Source: Sternotherus odoratus (taxonomy: Eukaryota > Chordata > Testudines > Kinosternidae). Taken from it: 64,000 nt of DNA. This document shows, in pieces, positions 9,964-21,713 of this stretch. The notes below the pieces were generated by a model. That model did no database searches. It saw nothing but the letters and a program-made list of their open reading frames with translations, and was not told the DNA's origin. Position 1 is the stretch's first letter. The number at the start of each line of letters is the position of its first letter. The stretch lies in the NCBI GenBank assembly GCA_032164245.1, contig JAVMKO010000006.1:3239001-3303000 (forward strand), given 5' to 3'. The position numbers and the translations under genes are program-made.

Positions 9964-10417
9964 TATACACACGATGATCATCCCCAATGTTTGCCTTGTG
10001 TCTAATTCATATTTGTCTGGTTTCCACTCCCAGCCGTTGGCTCTTGTTCTCTGACTTTCTCCCTTGGATGAAGTAGGCCTGTAGTACCAACTATCTCCTC
10101 ATGAAGGTATTAGACACTGTAATCTAGTCACCTCTCAATCTTCTTTTTGATAAACTAGACAGATTGTCCTCTTTAAGTCTCTCACTAAATAACTCACAAA
10201 CCATTCTTCAGATACTAGCTCCAATAAAACATTTAATTTGCTACCTCTCTGAATGACTATAAGGGTTCATAAAAGTATAATGAGATTCTATAGAAATTAC
10301 TCTTGAAGCTGAGAGACTTTAACTGAGAATCATATTGAGAATTTTATAGGGTGGTTCAAAACTTTATAGAACGACATTGCAGAAGTATTGATGAGAACAA
10401 ATGAATTTTAAGGCCTT

Positions 10418-10545
10418 GATGTGCAAACACTGACTCATGCACTTAACTGTACTTATGTGAGTAGTCCCATTGTCTTTATTGGAACTACTGGAGCTTGAAG
10501 TTAAGGATGTTCATAAGGGTTTGCAGGATTGGCACCTCAGTGAAT
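10418..10545. repeat. Palindromic amniote repeat around AGTAGTCCCATTG
   Basis: The sequence is roughly self-complementary about AGTAGTCCCATTG / GGAACTACT, flanked by TGTGCAAACACT and GGGTTTGCAGGATTGG. Similar text occurs at about 56600-56730. It is an old palindromic MITE-like repeat. Confidence 0.5.
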
Positions 10546-10865
10546 AGAAAACTTGTGAAGGGGAAGTTTGGATTCCTAAGCACGAGTATTCACACCAAAA
10601 TCCAGTTTCTAGAAGTTACGCTCAAGGAACAGCACAACCTTCGCCTATGACCGATGTGTCCAATCAAACCAGCTTTAATTCTCGACATGTAATATTCATA
10701 AAAAACTGCATGGAAACAATCCACTCAGCACGCGTGAGTTGCTGAAATGATTTTGGAAATAACTTTGAGTATCTAATTTGAGAAAATTGTAATCGGGGTG
10801 ACAGCTTTTAAATGTGGCAAACACGTTTGTGAGATTTCCTCACCTCTAGCCAGAAGAAGGCAGAT

Positions 10866-11040
10866 TGCACTAGGGGGATCTACACAGCCGCTGGAAGGTG
10901 TAAGTCCCCGCTTCGGTAGATAAACACACACTAGCTATGCTGGAGGTAGTGCTAGCTGCCCGAGTTGTACCCGGGGGTTGGGTAGGATTATACTCAGGCA
11001 GCCAGCCCAAACCACCACCCGGACTGCAGCTGTGACATCG
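10866..11040. repeat. MITE-like repeat with GCTAGCTGCCCGAG core
   Basis: ATCTACACAGCCGCTGG on the left is loosely complementary to CTGCAGCTGTGAC on the right. The interior has GTAGATAAACACACACTAGC and GCTAGCTGCCCGAGTTGTAC. It resembles a family common in turtle genomes; ends are approximate. Confidence 0.45.
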
Positions 11041-12973
11041 CTCGTTTTAAGCGGAACTAGGATGTGTATGTCTAACTGAGCAAGGGATTACAGATGTACT
11101 CTAAATAGCTGCTGTTGAACTGTGGGAAGGGGAAGCAGGGACAGATCTTGGGTTAAAAACAATGAAATGGATTTAGTGAATTGCATACACGCTTCCACAA
11201 AACTACAGGACATGACAGACCATATAGGGCAACCACAGATTACAAAAAAGGAAGTGAGGTAAGCAAATCTCTTTAGGGGATAAGAAAGATGTAGGACCTT
11301 ATCCAAAGCCCAATTGAAGCCAAAGGAAATTCTTCAGTGCACTTTGAATCAGGCTCATAAGGCTTAACACTACCCCAGAATACCATCCTCTTGGAGAGGC
11401 TAGTAGTAGAACACTAGGATTCAGTAGTGTCACACCAAGTCCTAGACTAAATTCACTATCTAATGCATCTGAGAAAATGTGGCTCCTTGGGAGATAACTA
11501 CTATTGTTTGGGAGTGTTGTAAATTGAAAGTCTACTCCTGCGATGTCAGAAAATTGATGTAAGAGTCATTACTCTATCCTCAAATCCCTTTCATTATGGT
11601 GTTAGCGGAGTGTCCTACTTTGCTGAAATTAAACCAACACAGATCGGTGTGTGAAGTCCTCCTGACTACGGCTAATAAATGTGGGTGATCTGCCTTGTAA
11701 GGGAAAAAAAGTACCATTGTTGGAACGTGACTCAAAAGAAGAATGAAGTAAGGGTCATGGAATGAACTCATTGGAAAGAGCACCGAAGCTATCCAGGAAG
11801 AGTTACAAAAGTGGTATGTATACGGATATATCCCATCAGCCGTATTGTCTCCACTCTGCTCTTGCTCCCATGTACCGTGAAAGCTCCTTACTTCCAGGTA
11901 CTGTGGTCCAAACTGTCCTGGGGGTAGTTGAGCCAGTGCATATAGTGAGTGAAGACACTCCTGGCTCCTCCCATCTCTATGCAATCCCCCTTGGGTCTTG
12001 CTCTACTATCATCCTTGTGCTGAAGCTGCAACGATCTCCGCTGACACAGTTCAGGGCATCCACATCTGTATTTCTCCCTTGTCATCCCACCCTCTGGCTT
12101 CCAGGACCCTAGCTGTCCCCTTGCTTGGGTGGAAACCGGCATCTCTCTCCCTCCTGACCAAGGTATTTCCAGACTGCTCAGTTCCTTGCCTACACTGTGA
12201 ATTCACCAGTAGCATCATCAGCAGGACTGCTCTACTTTGCCCCTCAGAGGCTCTGAACAATGTAATTGCCACCATTATAAGTTACTGCACAGCTCTTCCT
12301 ATGCAAGCACATCTGTTCTTAATGTAAAAGCCTCAACAGAAAGCCTGTTAGAAGAGAAGAACCTACATGCATACTAATAAGTTTACCTGAGATTATCCTA
12401 TCTCCAACAAGGGCTCTGGCTGGTGTTTAGTCCTTCAAATGCCCCTCTCCCCCGCCATGAGGTTTTCCATAGGTCACAAGTTCATAACAGCTGTTAGCTC
12501 AGAACAAAACCCACATGAATGTGGGAGCCGCCCATTTACCCAGGTGGGGCCTCTGGTCTTGTCCTGATGCTGATCAGCAGACAAAGGGTTTCTCCTCAGG
12601 GTGCAGCTTCAAAAGGACAGGTCTGGAGCTGGGTAATTTACATCTTCCTTCCCACCAGTATTTCCTAGGAAACCCACTCAAGATCAATCTTGTCTGGTGA
12701 TGGTTTTAAAAGGGTCCTTTGAAGCTCGTAAGGCTTCCCAGGGTTTATTTGTCCTCTCTCCCCCATAAAGAAGTTACACACAATAACAAATAACTATTTG
12801 CATTGGTAATACAACAGACTCCTAAACTACTTAAATTTAATTCGTTAAGGTTTAACATAATTCAGTAAGATTTGTCCAGGAAATTGTCATCTCTGTCACA
12901 ACTGTGTCACCTGTGTTGGGCTGAGAAAGGGGCCTGGGACCACATCCTTCTAGCATGGGAATGATTCATCTTG
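11041..12973. other. No firmly recognised feature (1.9 kb)
   Basis: Two overlapping opposite-strand open frames of 134 and 116 residues lie at 11580-12112. They show no known domain and no exon borders, so I treat them as chance frames. The 12400-12900 part is repeat-like in tone but was not assigned. Confidence 0.4.
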
Positions 12974-12977
12974 GTAC

Positions 12978-13694
12978 TGTGGCAAAGCTCCGACCTTGTC
13001 CCTGTGGGTCCCACTTCCAGGTGGTTTGTGCTAGCCTCAGAGGCTCACTGCGACCCTCCAGGTAGCCCTTCTCTCTCTAGGGCCAGGGTTACAATCTGTT
13101 GAGCCCTTTTCATCATACGCCAGCAAAGCGGAACGCCCACAGTTCCCGTTTGTCCCTCTGGGCTTATATCAGAACAGTTTAACCTCCTGTCCTGACAGGG
13201 GCCTATCTTCCCCTCCCAGGAGGGGTTTCTGTAGTGTCAGGTTGGGGGGAACCTGGGCCCACCCTCTACTCCGGGTTCCGGCCCAGGGACCCTAATGGCA
13301 GCAACTGTTGGCAACCGACCTTTCGCTGCCAGAGTTCTACGTTTTTCCTGGGCCACTTCTCCACAGTTCTCCCGCTTCTCCCTTACCAATGGTTTGAGGG
13401 TGTCTTCTTTATCCAGCTCTTCAACGCACGTCCTCTCCTCTGGCTCCCTGGCTCTCTCTAGTCTGCCTGGAGTGAGCCCCTTTTATAGTATCAGAAGAGC
13501 CTTAATGAGAGTCAGGTGGTCACATTACCTTAATGGCCTTACCTGACTCTGCATGTTAATTGGAGTCAGGTGTTCTTATTAGCTTGGAGCTGCCCCTGCT
13601 CTGGTCAGTCAGGGAACAGAAAGCTGCTAAACCAGTGGCCAGTATATCTGCCTTCTACTACTCTGCCGTGCCCAACTGGCCTGGGTCTATCACA
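12978..13694 (-). mobile_element. Solo LTR, minus strand, 4-bp TSD
   Basis: The 717-bp unit is flanked by GTAC at 12974-12977 and 13695-13698. Read on the minus strand it begins TGTGATAGACCCAGG, has a TATAAAAGG box at 13488-13480, and ends GGAGCTTTGCCACA. The part around GGTTTGTGCTAGCCTC is shared in reverse with the LTR at 1804-2368, so the two are one family. There is no internal region. The TATA box gives the transcription direction. Confidence 0.85.
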
Positions 13695-14325
13695 GTACGT
13701 AGATGTTACAGTGATGAGAGCCACGAATGCCAATGGCACGAGGAAGTGGAAATTTCATCCCATCCTCCACTAGCTGATAGTAGCTGGAAGCAATCTGTGT
13801 GGCCTGCCAGCCTCTGAGGAACCCACTTACTCCTGACCCCCGTGACAGCTTCAGTCACGGCTTGTTGACCTGCCGTCTCCTTATAAAGCGGGAGCAGTAC
13901 TGGGACAGGGTATACCAGCCCCGCAACAAGTACCAAAGGCAAAAGAGCAAATGTGGCAACTGGGGGGTGCCGAGATTCAGAATGAAGAATGGGGAGGGCA
14001 GGACAAAATAAGACAGAGCAAACACCAGACTAACAGAGAGATCAATTTACTGAAAAGAAAACACTGAATGGGCTGGGAAAAGAAAAGGGACAAAAAGATG
14101 GGGAGAAGAAGACTAAACAGATAAATAGGGGTAATGCAGCAACTGTACGTACTGGTAATTTATTCTAATGCATCGACATTACCTGCCCTCTATGTTGTAT
14201 ATCCATGTATTTTAATCTGTTATACAGAGGTGTTGGAAGGGTTAATACATTAACGTTTGCAGAGCTTTTGAGATCATCAGCTGGAAAACCTAGAAAGGGA
14301 AAATATCATTGCTATGTTTTAATTA
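13695..14325. other. No recognised feature
   Basis: Unassigned sequence after the LTR, with purine-rich patches at 14040-14110. Confidence 0.4.
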
Positions 14326-14435
14326 GCTCCCCTATTTTGAGACACAAAGGAGAAGTGACTTCCTCAAGGACAGGCAGCGATTCAGTCTAGGTCTGGGGAT
14401 ACAATCCAGGTCTCATGCCCTAACTAGTCTTCATT
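14326..14435 (-). repeat. MIR-type SINE fragment
   Basis: GAAGTGACTTCCTCAAGG followed by AATCCAGGTCTCATGCCC matches the conserved MIR core in the minus orientation. It is old and truncated. Confidence 0.55.
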
Positions 14436-16334
14436 TCTTCTTTGTCAGCTTTTACTTGGGCATTTATTTCCCAGCATTCCACTCACCGTCAGGTCCAAAG
14501 AAACCAAATTATTGTAAAATAAATGGATTTTGCCCATTCTGAATTGTTCCAGGAGTTCATTTGTAACCGGAAAACAGGGAGATGTGTCCTCCAGTGGAAC
14601 GAGCCCACGTGCCCTCACTGCTGATTCTGCGAGGCGGGAAAACCCTTGTGTGTTCTAGACTTTGTGTAAAACTCTGGGATGCTTCGCCACTGTTAGAGAA
14701 AAGCATCTGGAGTATGGTCCGAACATCCTGCCCAAGTGACTGACTAATTCTCTGCAGCACTGGAGTGGGCTGAGGGTAATTGAGTATAATAATTTGTATT
14801 TGAGAGTTGTCTCAATATTTCACTTCTCTGTTGAATTGGCTCTAATGCATCATCCTAATCACCTCTCCCCGGTCAGTTGAATTTATGGGCCTGCTGGTAT
14901 CAGACTTGAAGGATGGCAGGCCCAACCTTTCTTTTTTATTTTGATTAGGAAACCACTTTTTAGTTTCGGAAAGGTCGGCGTGTCCGCTTTCCTGTAGAGG
15001 ATCATATGTATCAATTTAAAGCATTTAACCTAGAGACATGAAGTAGTTTCCCTGTATTTAAATGGTATATTGGCCTTGCTACACAGGACTGAGTTTATAT
15101 TACCAGGGGACCTGCACTGAGCACAGGCCTTAGTGTTCATGACATAGTTCCATTGACTTCAGTAGAGCGAAACACCAGTTTGCACCATCTGAGGAACCAG
15201 CTCGTTTTCTTTTGCGGTCCGGTACAAAAACCGTTTGAGTGGAAGTGATCACAGAGGGCGGAAGCTCTGTAAGCTGGGGTCTGGGACCAGATTTTCAAAA
15301 TGGATCAGGATCCTGCACCTCATGCTCAAATTGCACCAGTTGAACTAAAATTGGGATTTAATTTGATGTTGTTGGACCAGGGCAAACCTCTGTATGGATG
15401 TAGGTTTACAAGTGATATGTATTGATTTTGTTCAAGTCAATATGAGCAAGCCTGTTGCAGACTGATATAACCCGTGTTAGAGTTTGCCTTTTTTGGAGGG
15501 GGAAACCCCCCCCACCTGTTAAGAATGTATCTTCTTTAACCCAGGACAATTGGCTGTGTAGAAAACATCTGATTGGCTGGGTTTGTCCAAAGAATTCAGC
15601 TGCCATTTAGGCACTGAAATGAAGTGTCTAGATTTTCATTACAGCTTGTCACTTAGCAGCTGCTGTTATTCTCCCAGAATTAAGCCTCACAGTAAAGACA
15701 GACTCACCCTGTTATTGTAGAGACAAAAATAAAATCAATGTCCCTGTAATAATAAAACTCAAGTAAAGGCACGTTTGCTACCAAAGGAAATCACACCACA
15801 TGCATTTTTTTTATCACTAGTGTATTTTAAATAATGGATATCAACTTTGAAACCACTGAAGCCTGGCTCTGTATGGAGAGGTTTTTTTTTTAATATTGGA
15901 TAAAATTATAGATTCTATTTCATGATCCGTGCAATTAGCTTCTCGTCCTCTCTGCTGACTTATTAATGTGCAACTAATTTATTTTGCATCCAGGACCTAA
16001 GCAAAAGTAAAATCAATAGTATGCATGTAGTAAAATTTTAATGCACTACTGCCATCAGAGAAAAGAATACGCCACCTCATAAATACACAATGTGCAACTG
16101 TTATATGTATTTTAACATAATGGATACAGATCTAAAAAGCAACAACACTTTGATTTTACATATACCTGTCTCTGCCAAGGAGATTTCACATGATACACGA
16201 GAGAGAGCTGGTGGGAATAAAAGGTAATCATGTTGAATTAAAAACTTTAAAATTTGTTTTAGCCACTTTTTAAGAAAGTTTAAAATAAGTGAAATTTTTC
16301 TTTTTACTGAAGGGTGGTGTGAAGCGGCTGCCTT
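14436..16334. other. Mostly unassigned; short palindromic-repeat piece near 15140
   Basis: AT-rich intronic-type sequence. Around 15140-15200, CCATTGACTTCAGTAGAG and CACCAGTTTGCACCA resemble a palindromic amniote repeat also seen near 33610 and 35690. Nothing else is recognised. Confidence 0.4.
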
Positions 16335-16985
16335 GTAATTTTTAGCTTAGTGGTTCAGGTATTCACCTAGGATGTGGGAAACCCATGGTTCAAATCCCCC
16401 CTCAGGATCTGAACATGGGTTTGTCCCCACTCTATTGCGTGCCCTAATGATGGGGCTATGGGATGTTCAGATATAGGGCTCCCTCCTCTCTCCTGTTGAA
16501 GCTGTTCCACTGTGGTTAACTAGTGAAGGAATCCCTGGGTTAGCGCATTTCCCCTGGGAGCTGCAAGACCCAGCATTCATTCACCAAGGACTTTTAAAAA
16601 CGATTTGCCTTCCTCCTCCCTGTGCCTCTGGTTTCTGGCTAACGCGACATAGGCGCCTGATCCCAAGAGAGGGTTACCAGCTGAGAGGAGCAGAGGAGGC
16701 ACCTCCCTGTAGCCCAGATTTAGCCACCTATCTGCGGGAGGTTGGGGGGGACGGACTTAGCATAGGCCCCTTAGCCTGGCACCTCCCATTGGCTAGTTTA
16801 GGCAAGGCGCGGCCTGGCTTTTGTGAATCCCAACCTGAGGCATCTCCCTCTCTCCACTCACTGTAAGGGACCTGAGGTGTCAAACGCAGGCTCGGTGAAT
16901 CACAATGATATCCCAGGCACCGAAAAGTTAGGTGAGGCGAGGCTCAGATCTCCCTGCTGCCGTTTCTTTGTGAATCTGGCCCAAT
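16335..16985 (+). repeat. tRNA-derived composite repeat, second copy
   Basis: An A-box-like TAGCTTAGTGG (16343-16353) and B-box-like GGTTCAAATCC (16387-16397) mark a tRNA-derived pol III head. The body shares GGCACCTCCCATTGGCT and TTTGTGAATCC with the copy at 6516-8215. It ends near TTTGTGAATCTGGCCC. There is no coding capacity. Confidence 0.6.
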
Positions 16986-18232
16986 GTGGGAAAATTGGAT
17001 GACGTTTAGACATGGAAGATTCAGGCCATGAGGGCCTGTTCAGACAAATGCTTAATTTGCAGGAAGCTGGGGTGAAAATCTACCCTGCCCTAGTCTGGCG
17101 AGCGCTGTGTCCATGCGAACCTTGCTGCTGCACACTCAAAGGTCCACCACACACTTAGATCTATCCCATTTCAGCACCGAACTTTTAAAAAACCTATTTA
17201 CCATTATCATTCGATTTCTGTTGCAGTAATATCTAGAGTCCCAAACCAGGATCAGGACCCCCTGTCCTACGCACCGTACATACACACAATCAGTGTCCCT
17301 GCCCCAAAGGGCAAGATATTATTGGTTTGACATCTACTTGGAATGCACATACTTACAACAGGAAATATTGCCAGGGCAGCTAACTTCTTACCTGCTGTTA
17401 AGGCAAAAGAAAACTGTAACTGAACCCACTGTACATTATACTGAATGTATTTTAAAGCCTGGACAAGGGAACCCATTCATGGATCCTTTGGGCACAATAG
17501 CGGTTGTATGTCTCCATCTCTTTGTATCGGCCTCCTCTTATCTGGGCATGCCACTGGAGAAAACGTTCTGCCATCACTCCCATGTGTGGTTGCTGAGTGG
17601 GTTACCTCTTCGGTACCCAAACATTCAGCTGATGTGTTTACTTTGTGTTCAGTGATGAGCGTCCACGCCAGCCCATAATATGATGAGACACATGTCCATG
17701 TAACATGACAAAGCTCTATAGGACCTGACACATGTCACATTGGATTTAAAACAGCACTTTCCATTTTAGGTGAGTAGAAAAATTCAGAGCAGATTGTTTT
17801 CCTCCTTTTTATAAGTGATTTAACAGCCGGAAGGAGTCTTGCACTTGCGCGGAGAGCTTATAGTAGAATGTACTGGCTAGCTAATGTGCTGCTAAGTGGC
17901 AGAAAGTGAGTGGGGAGGAAGCAACCAGGAGAACCGTCTCCAGTGATCCTCAGGCTAGTTTGTTTTCCTTTTGGTTTTGGATACTTGGTGGTAGCGATGT
18001 GAGTTTGACACGACTCCCACTGAATTCTGTACATCTTTCAGGGACTCAGAAGTAAGACTTCTAAAATGTATGTGCCGCACGCTCATACTTTGTATGTCTG
18101 TGCAGCTATAGAGCTCTCTCTGTATACAAAGGACATATGTCACCGGCTGTCCTTGAAAACCCAAACACCTTTGCCGGGCTGTGCTGCGGGCAGCGTTTTC
18201 ATCTGTCGGTAATTTGCTGGTCTGAATGCTAA
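16986..18232. other. No firmly recognised feature
   Basis: Around 17230-17320, CCAGGATCAGGACCCC and CCCTGCCCCAAAGGGC resemble a repeat also found at 28405 and 31141. The rest is unassigned. Confidence 0.4.
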
Positions 18233-19156
18233 TCTATATATATAAAAGTCAAATGGTGTATGCGTGCGTGCGTGCATGTATGTATGGGTGTATGTATGGG
18301 TGTATGCTTACTCCTTCCACACCGTTTGAGCTAGAGACTTGAAATTTGGTACAGTTAGAGGTCTTAGGGTCCTAATCAGGGTAAGAGTTGAAAATTTTTC
18401 AAATCTCACCTCTGACGCCCCCCAGGGGTGAAATTATTTAAAGGCCAATCACATCAGCTGGGCAGCTGCTGTTCTCTGTGACATAGTTATGTCATAATAC
18501 CCCCTCCAACAGACACCACACTCGCTCAGGTCTGTGCCCCCTCCCCCCTCCGACGGACCCGAGTTGGGTTTGGTCGGAGGGTAAGTGAGGTGGAGGTGTC
18601 GGGTTTAGTCAGGGGGTAAGTGAGCCGGGGGTGTTGGGTTTGGTCTGGGGGGGTGGGAAGGTGTCTGGAGGGGTGAGGTGTGGGGGTTGGGGTTGGTCAG
18701 GGGGTGTTGGGTTTGGTGGGGGGGGTAAGGTGCGGGTGTTGTGTTTTGTTGGGGGGGTGAGAAGGGGGGTCGGGGTTGGTCGAGGGGTAAGTGAGGTGTG
18801 GGTGTTGGGTTTGTTTGTGGTGGTGGGTAGGGGTGTTGGGTTTGGTTGGGGGGGAAGTGAGGTGGGTGTGTCAGGTTTGGTCTATGGGGGGTGAGGCGTG
18901 GGTGTTGGTCAGGGGGTGTTGGAGTTGGTAGGGGGAGACGTGGGGGTGTTGGGTTTGGGTGGGGGGGTGAAAATGTGAGTCGGGGTTGGTCGAGGGGTAA
19001 GTGAGGTGGGGGTGTCGGGTTTGGTCGAGGGGGTGAGGTGGGGGTGTCAGGTTTGCTCTCTGCCCCCTCCCCCCTCCAACGGACCCCGTACTCGCTCAGC
19101 TGTCTGCCCCCTCCCCACCTCCGACTGACCCGAGCAACGCCGGGTATTTTCGCTAG
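18233..19156 (+). mobile_element. Non-autonomous Helitron with internal G-rich minisatellite
   Basis: The unit starts TCTATATATATAAAAGTC and ends CAACGCCGGGTATTTTCG then CTAG. It sits exactly between an A (18232) and a T (19157). TC start, CTAG end, a GC-rich hairpin-like segment just before it and A^T insertion are the accepted Helitron signature. Near the 5' end is a GTGC/TGTA short-repeat tract (18253-18308). The middle (about 18555-19060) is a degenerate minisatellite built on GGGTTTGGTC and GTAAGTGAGGTG blocks. No Rep/helicase coding remains. Helitrons move by rolling-circle replication, so this copy needed an enzyme from elsewhere. Confidence 0.85.
18555..19060 (+). repeat. G-rich minisatellite inside the Helitron
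   Basis: Imperfect units of roughly 30-60 bp contain GGTGTTGGGTTTGGT, runs of 4-8 G, and GTAAGTGAGGTG. The plus strand is almost pure G/T/A with many G-runs, giving strong G-quadruplex potential. Confidence 0.8.
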
Positions 19157-20459
19157 TTTCATATAATTATGCACTTCTGTACAAGTTATCCTAATGCTTG
19201 AGACACCCCCCTCCCTTCCCACAAGTAGAAAACCAACAAAGTTTCATAAATTAACACTGCTAACCCTGCTGCTTTTCAAACCTCCAAGAACTTGGCCTCT
19301 TCTGTGGCACCGAACAGACTGAGGATTTGCCTGGTAGTAATTTTAGAAGGTATAAATTAGGAGTTGTGTGCCCGTTTGCACTTCCTATTGGTATTTTGGT
19401 AGTCAGTGGAATTCTTGTCCTTGCTCTCCACATTCCTAACCTGTCTCCACTCACAGATGCACGTCATTTTACCCACCACTTTTCTAACGACTGAGGATGA
19501 GGCAAGACTGAGTGCTGGCTCACCCGGACAGGTAGGGAGGGTGCTTTGTTCCATTTCCAATGCTAAGCACATTACCCATTCTGAACACTTGATTAAATAA
19601 CAGCCAGCCTGCCACAGTGGAACATGTGGGAGCGTCTCAAGGATAGATCTGTAACGTACAGAAAGAACAGGGTTGCAATACTTCGAGTCAGCTGTTAAAC
19701 CAAGCATGAAAAGAAAATGAACTGAGGAACAAAGTGATGACGTGAATGGTCAAGTAAGAGAATCTTATTCCAAGAAATATGAAAAATCAAGATGCACAAA
19801 GGAAAACTGGCTTTGTTCAGTGGCAAATAGACCTGGGAGAATTCAGTGTTTATTTTTTATAATTTCAGTGAATCATATTAACATTTATTTTTAAGCATTT
19901 ATTTTTATTTTTATCCATTTAAATTTAAGCCCACAGTTGTGGGAAACCATGTGGGGATCAGACAATTACTTAAAGACAGTAATGTTGATATTCAAAAGTT
20001 AAAGCTTTATAAGCCTTAAAACACCAATTGTCAATATCACGTCAAAACATACAATGTAAGTAGCCTTACATCAAACTCATATATGTTCTCACATAACAGT
20101 TTTCATACTTTACTCATGTGTAAATGTTGATTGTTATGGATGGAAATACTGTTTTGTGTGTGTATGGTGTGTTGAAGTTCCCAGACATTAGTGTTCACAA
20201 ACACTAATCCTTCCTAATGTATATGCAGCAGGGTGTATGTGAATTTAGAGTTAGCGTCAATGTCATCAGAAGCAGCTACACCTAAAATCTACATAGAAAA
20301 ATGAAAGTCCTTTCGGGAAGATGTGCGATCAAGGGACTGCACAATAGCAGAATATTTTTCTCCTACAGGATAGTTCTCTGTGTTGTGGAATATACATATA
20401 TAAGAAATGATGAATACAAAATATTGGTTGCTATGATCCAGCACCTCTTTAGTATTCCA
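19157..20459. other. No recognised feature (1.3 kb)
   Basis: An AT-rich patch lies at 19850-19930. A 116-residue minus-strand frame at 19357-19707 shows no domain. Nothing else is recognised. Confidence 0.4.
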
Positions 20460-21713
20460 ATAACTGACAAAGTGGATGCGGTAATATTTTTTTTTATTGG
20501 ATCAACTTCTGTTGGTGAAAGACACAAGTTTTAGAACTTACACTGAGGTTGTCTTCAGGTCTGGAAACCTTACTCACAGTGTCACAGCTAAATACAAGAT
20601 GGAACAGATTGTTTAGCATAAGTAGTTAACACATATTTCAAGGGACCATTCAAGGTGAATGTTAATATCTCTCCAGTCAGAAGGAAGAGAGGAAGGGGGT
20701 GGGGAATAGCTGGGGAGAGGTTGTTAGTCAGTTGTAGATTGTTGTATTAAGCCAAAAATCCATCATCTCTCTTTAGTGAATGCTTTTTCGTGTCTATCCA
20801 AGTTATGAATTTAAACTCCCAGACTCTTCTTTTGAAAGTGTTGGGCAGGTTTCCTTTGGAGCTGAGGTCTGATAGGTCAGACACAAAGTGATTGCCTAGT
20901 GAAAAGTGTTCACCCACAAGAGATATTGTGTTTTTGTCTTTTATCATTTTCCTTTGTGAGTTCTTCGGAGAGAGCAGTGATTGTCTGATTTCACCTATAT
21001 AGTTGCTATGGTGGCATGTAGTGCATCGGATGAGGTAAACCACATTTTGTGATAGGCGTGTGTAGGATCCAAGGATCTTGAAAGGTGTGTTGTAGGAGAT
21101 GCTGATCACTGTAGCAGTATAGATACGGTGGCAGGTTTTGCATCTGTTGTTCTGGCAGGGACTGGTGGCACTTTGAGTGGATACATCCTGGGCTGTAGGG
21201 ATCTTGCTTCTGATGATGAGCTTGGAGAGGCGGGGAGGTTGTTTGGAGGCCAGAAGAGGGAAAGATTTCTTTCAGAATGGGGGTCCCTGGCAAGTATGGG
21301 TTGCAGTTGTTTGATGATACCCCATATAGGTTCCAGTGTGGGTGGGTGGGGAGTAGGTGACAACTAGGGGTGTGTCGTATATAACTTGGACCTTCTCCTC
21401 AGAGCATATTGTGTGGTATCTGAATGCCTGGCTGTAGATAACAGGTTTCTTGGTGTGTTTGGGGTTGTTACTGGATCTGTAAAGGTAGTGTTGGGATCCA
21501 GGGTTTTTTGAATATAGTTGTCCATATGGTTCCATTGCTGAAGCTGATCAAAGTGTCCAGGAAATTGATGTTGGTGTGGGAGTGTTCCAGAGAAAGTTTT
21601 AATGGACTGATAGTGGTTGTTGAAGCTATGGTGGAAACCTATGAAGTTGATCCAATAAAAAGATATTATATCACCTGCCTGGTCTCTTGAATATCCTAGC
21701 CTACAGCAACACT
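20460..21713 (-). mobile_element. Penelope-like retroelement, second family, degenerate, with inverted tails
   Basis: On the minus strand, 21535-21272 keeps the end of the reverse transcriptase region (NPKHTKKPVIYSQAFRYHTIC). 21363-21006 follows as a linker in shifted frames, then 21109-20747 as a GIY-YIG remnant (VVYLIRC, NYIGE, VGEHF). The Arg after the YIG box appears lost and frameshifts separate the pieces, so the protein is broken. The 3' tail (20460-20640) includes TATTGGATCAACTTCTGTTG. A second tail copy in the opposite orientation closes the other side (AGTTGATCCAATAAAAAG, 21645-21713), giving a head-to-head layout. CTGAAGA (20558-20552) is a hammerhead-like box; the partner GAAA box is decayed. 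Confidence 0.8.

Larger units (their letters stand above)
8941..10260 (-). mobile_element. CR1 LINE 3' region split by two DNA elements
   Basis: 8941-9170 and about 9964-10260 read, in reverse complement, as the 3' untranslated region of a CR1 LINE. Recognisable pieces are TCATAGATTCTAAGG, TCCAGTCTGACC, the AATCCTCCAC segment, and CTGTAATCTAGTCACC further 5'. The copy was interrupted by the TA-flanked element at 9172-9626 and the GGCACCAACT element at 9643-9963. It is 5'-truncated, as is usual for CR1, and has no usable coding frame. Confidence 0.75.

Noticed and set aside
9292..10005. 237-residue plus-strand frame
   Set aside because: It lies across two GC-rich MITEs and a minisatellite; low complexity, no domain.
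11580..12142. 134- and 116-residue frames on opposite strands
   Set aside because: No known motif, no splice context, and they overlap each other.
18605..19222. 205-residue Pro/Thr-rich minus-strand frame
   Set aside because: It is the complement of the Helitron minisatellite, not a gene.
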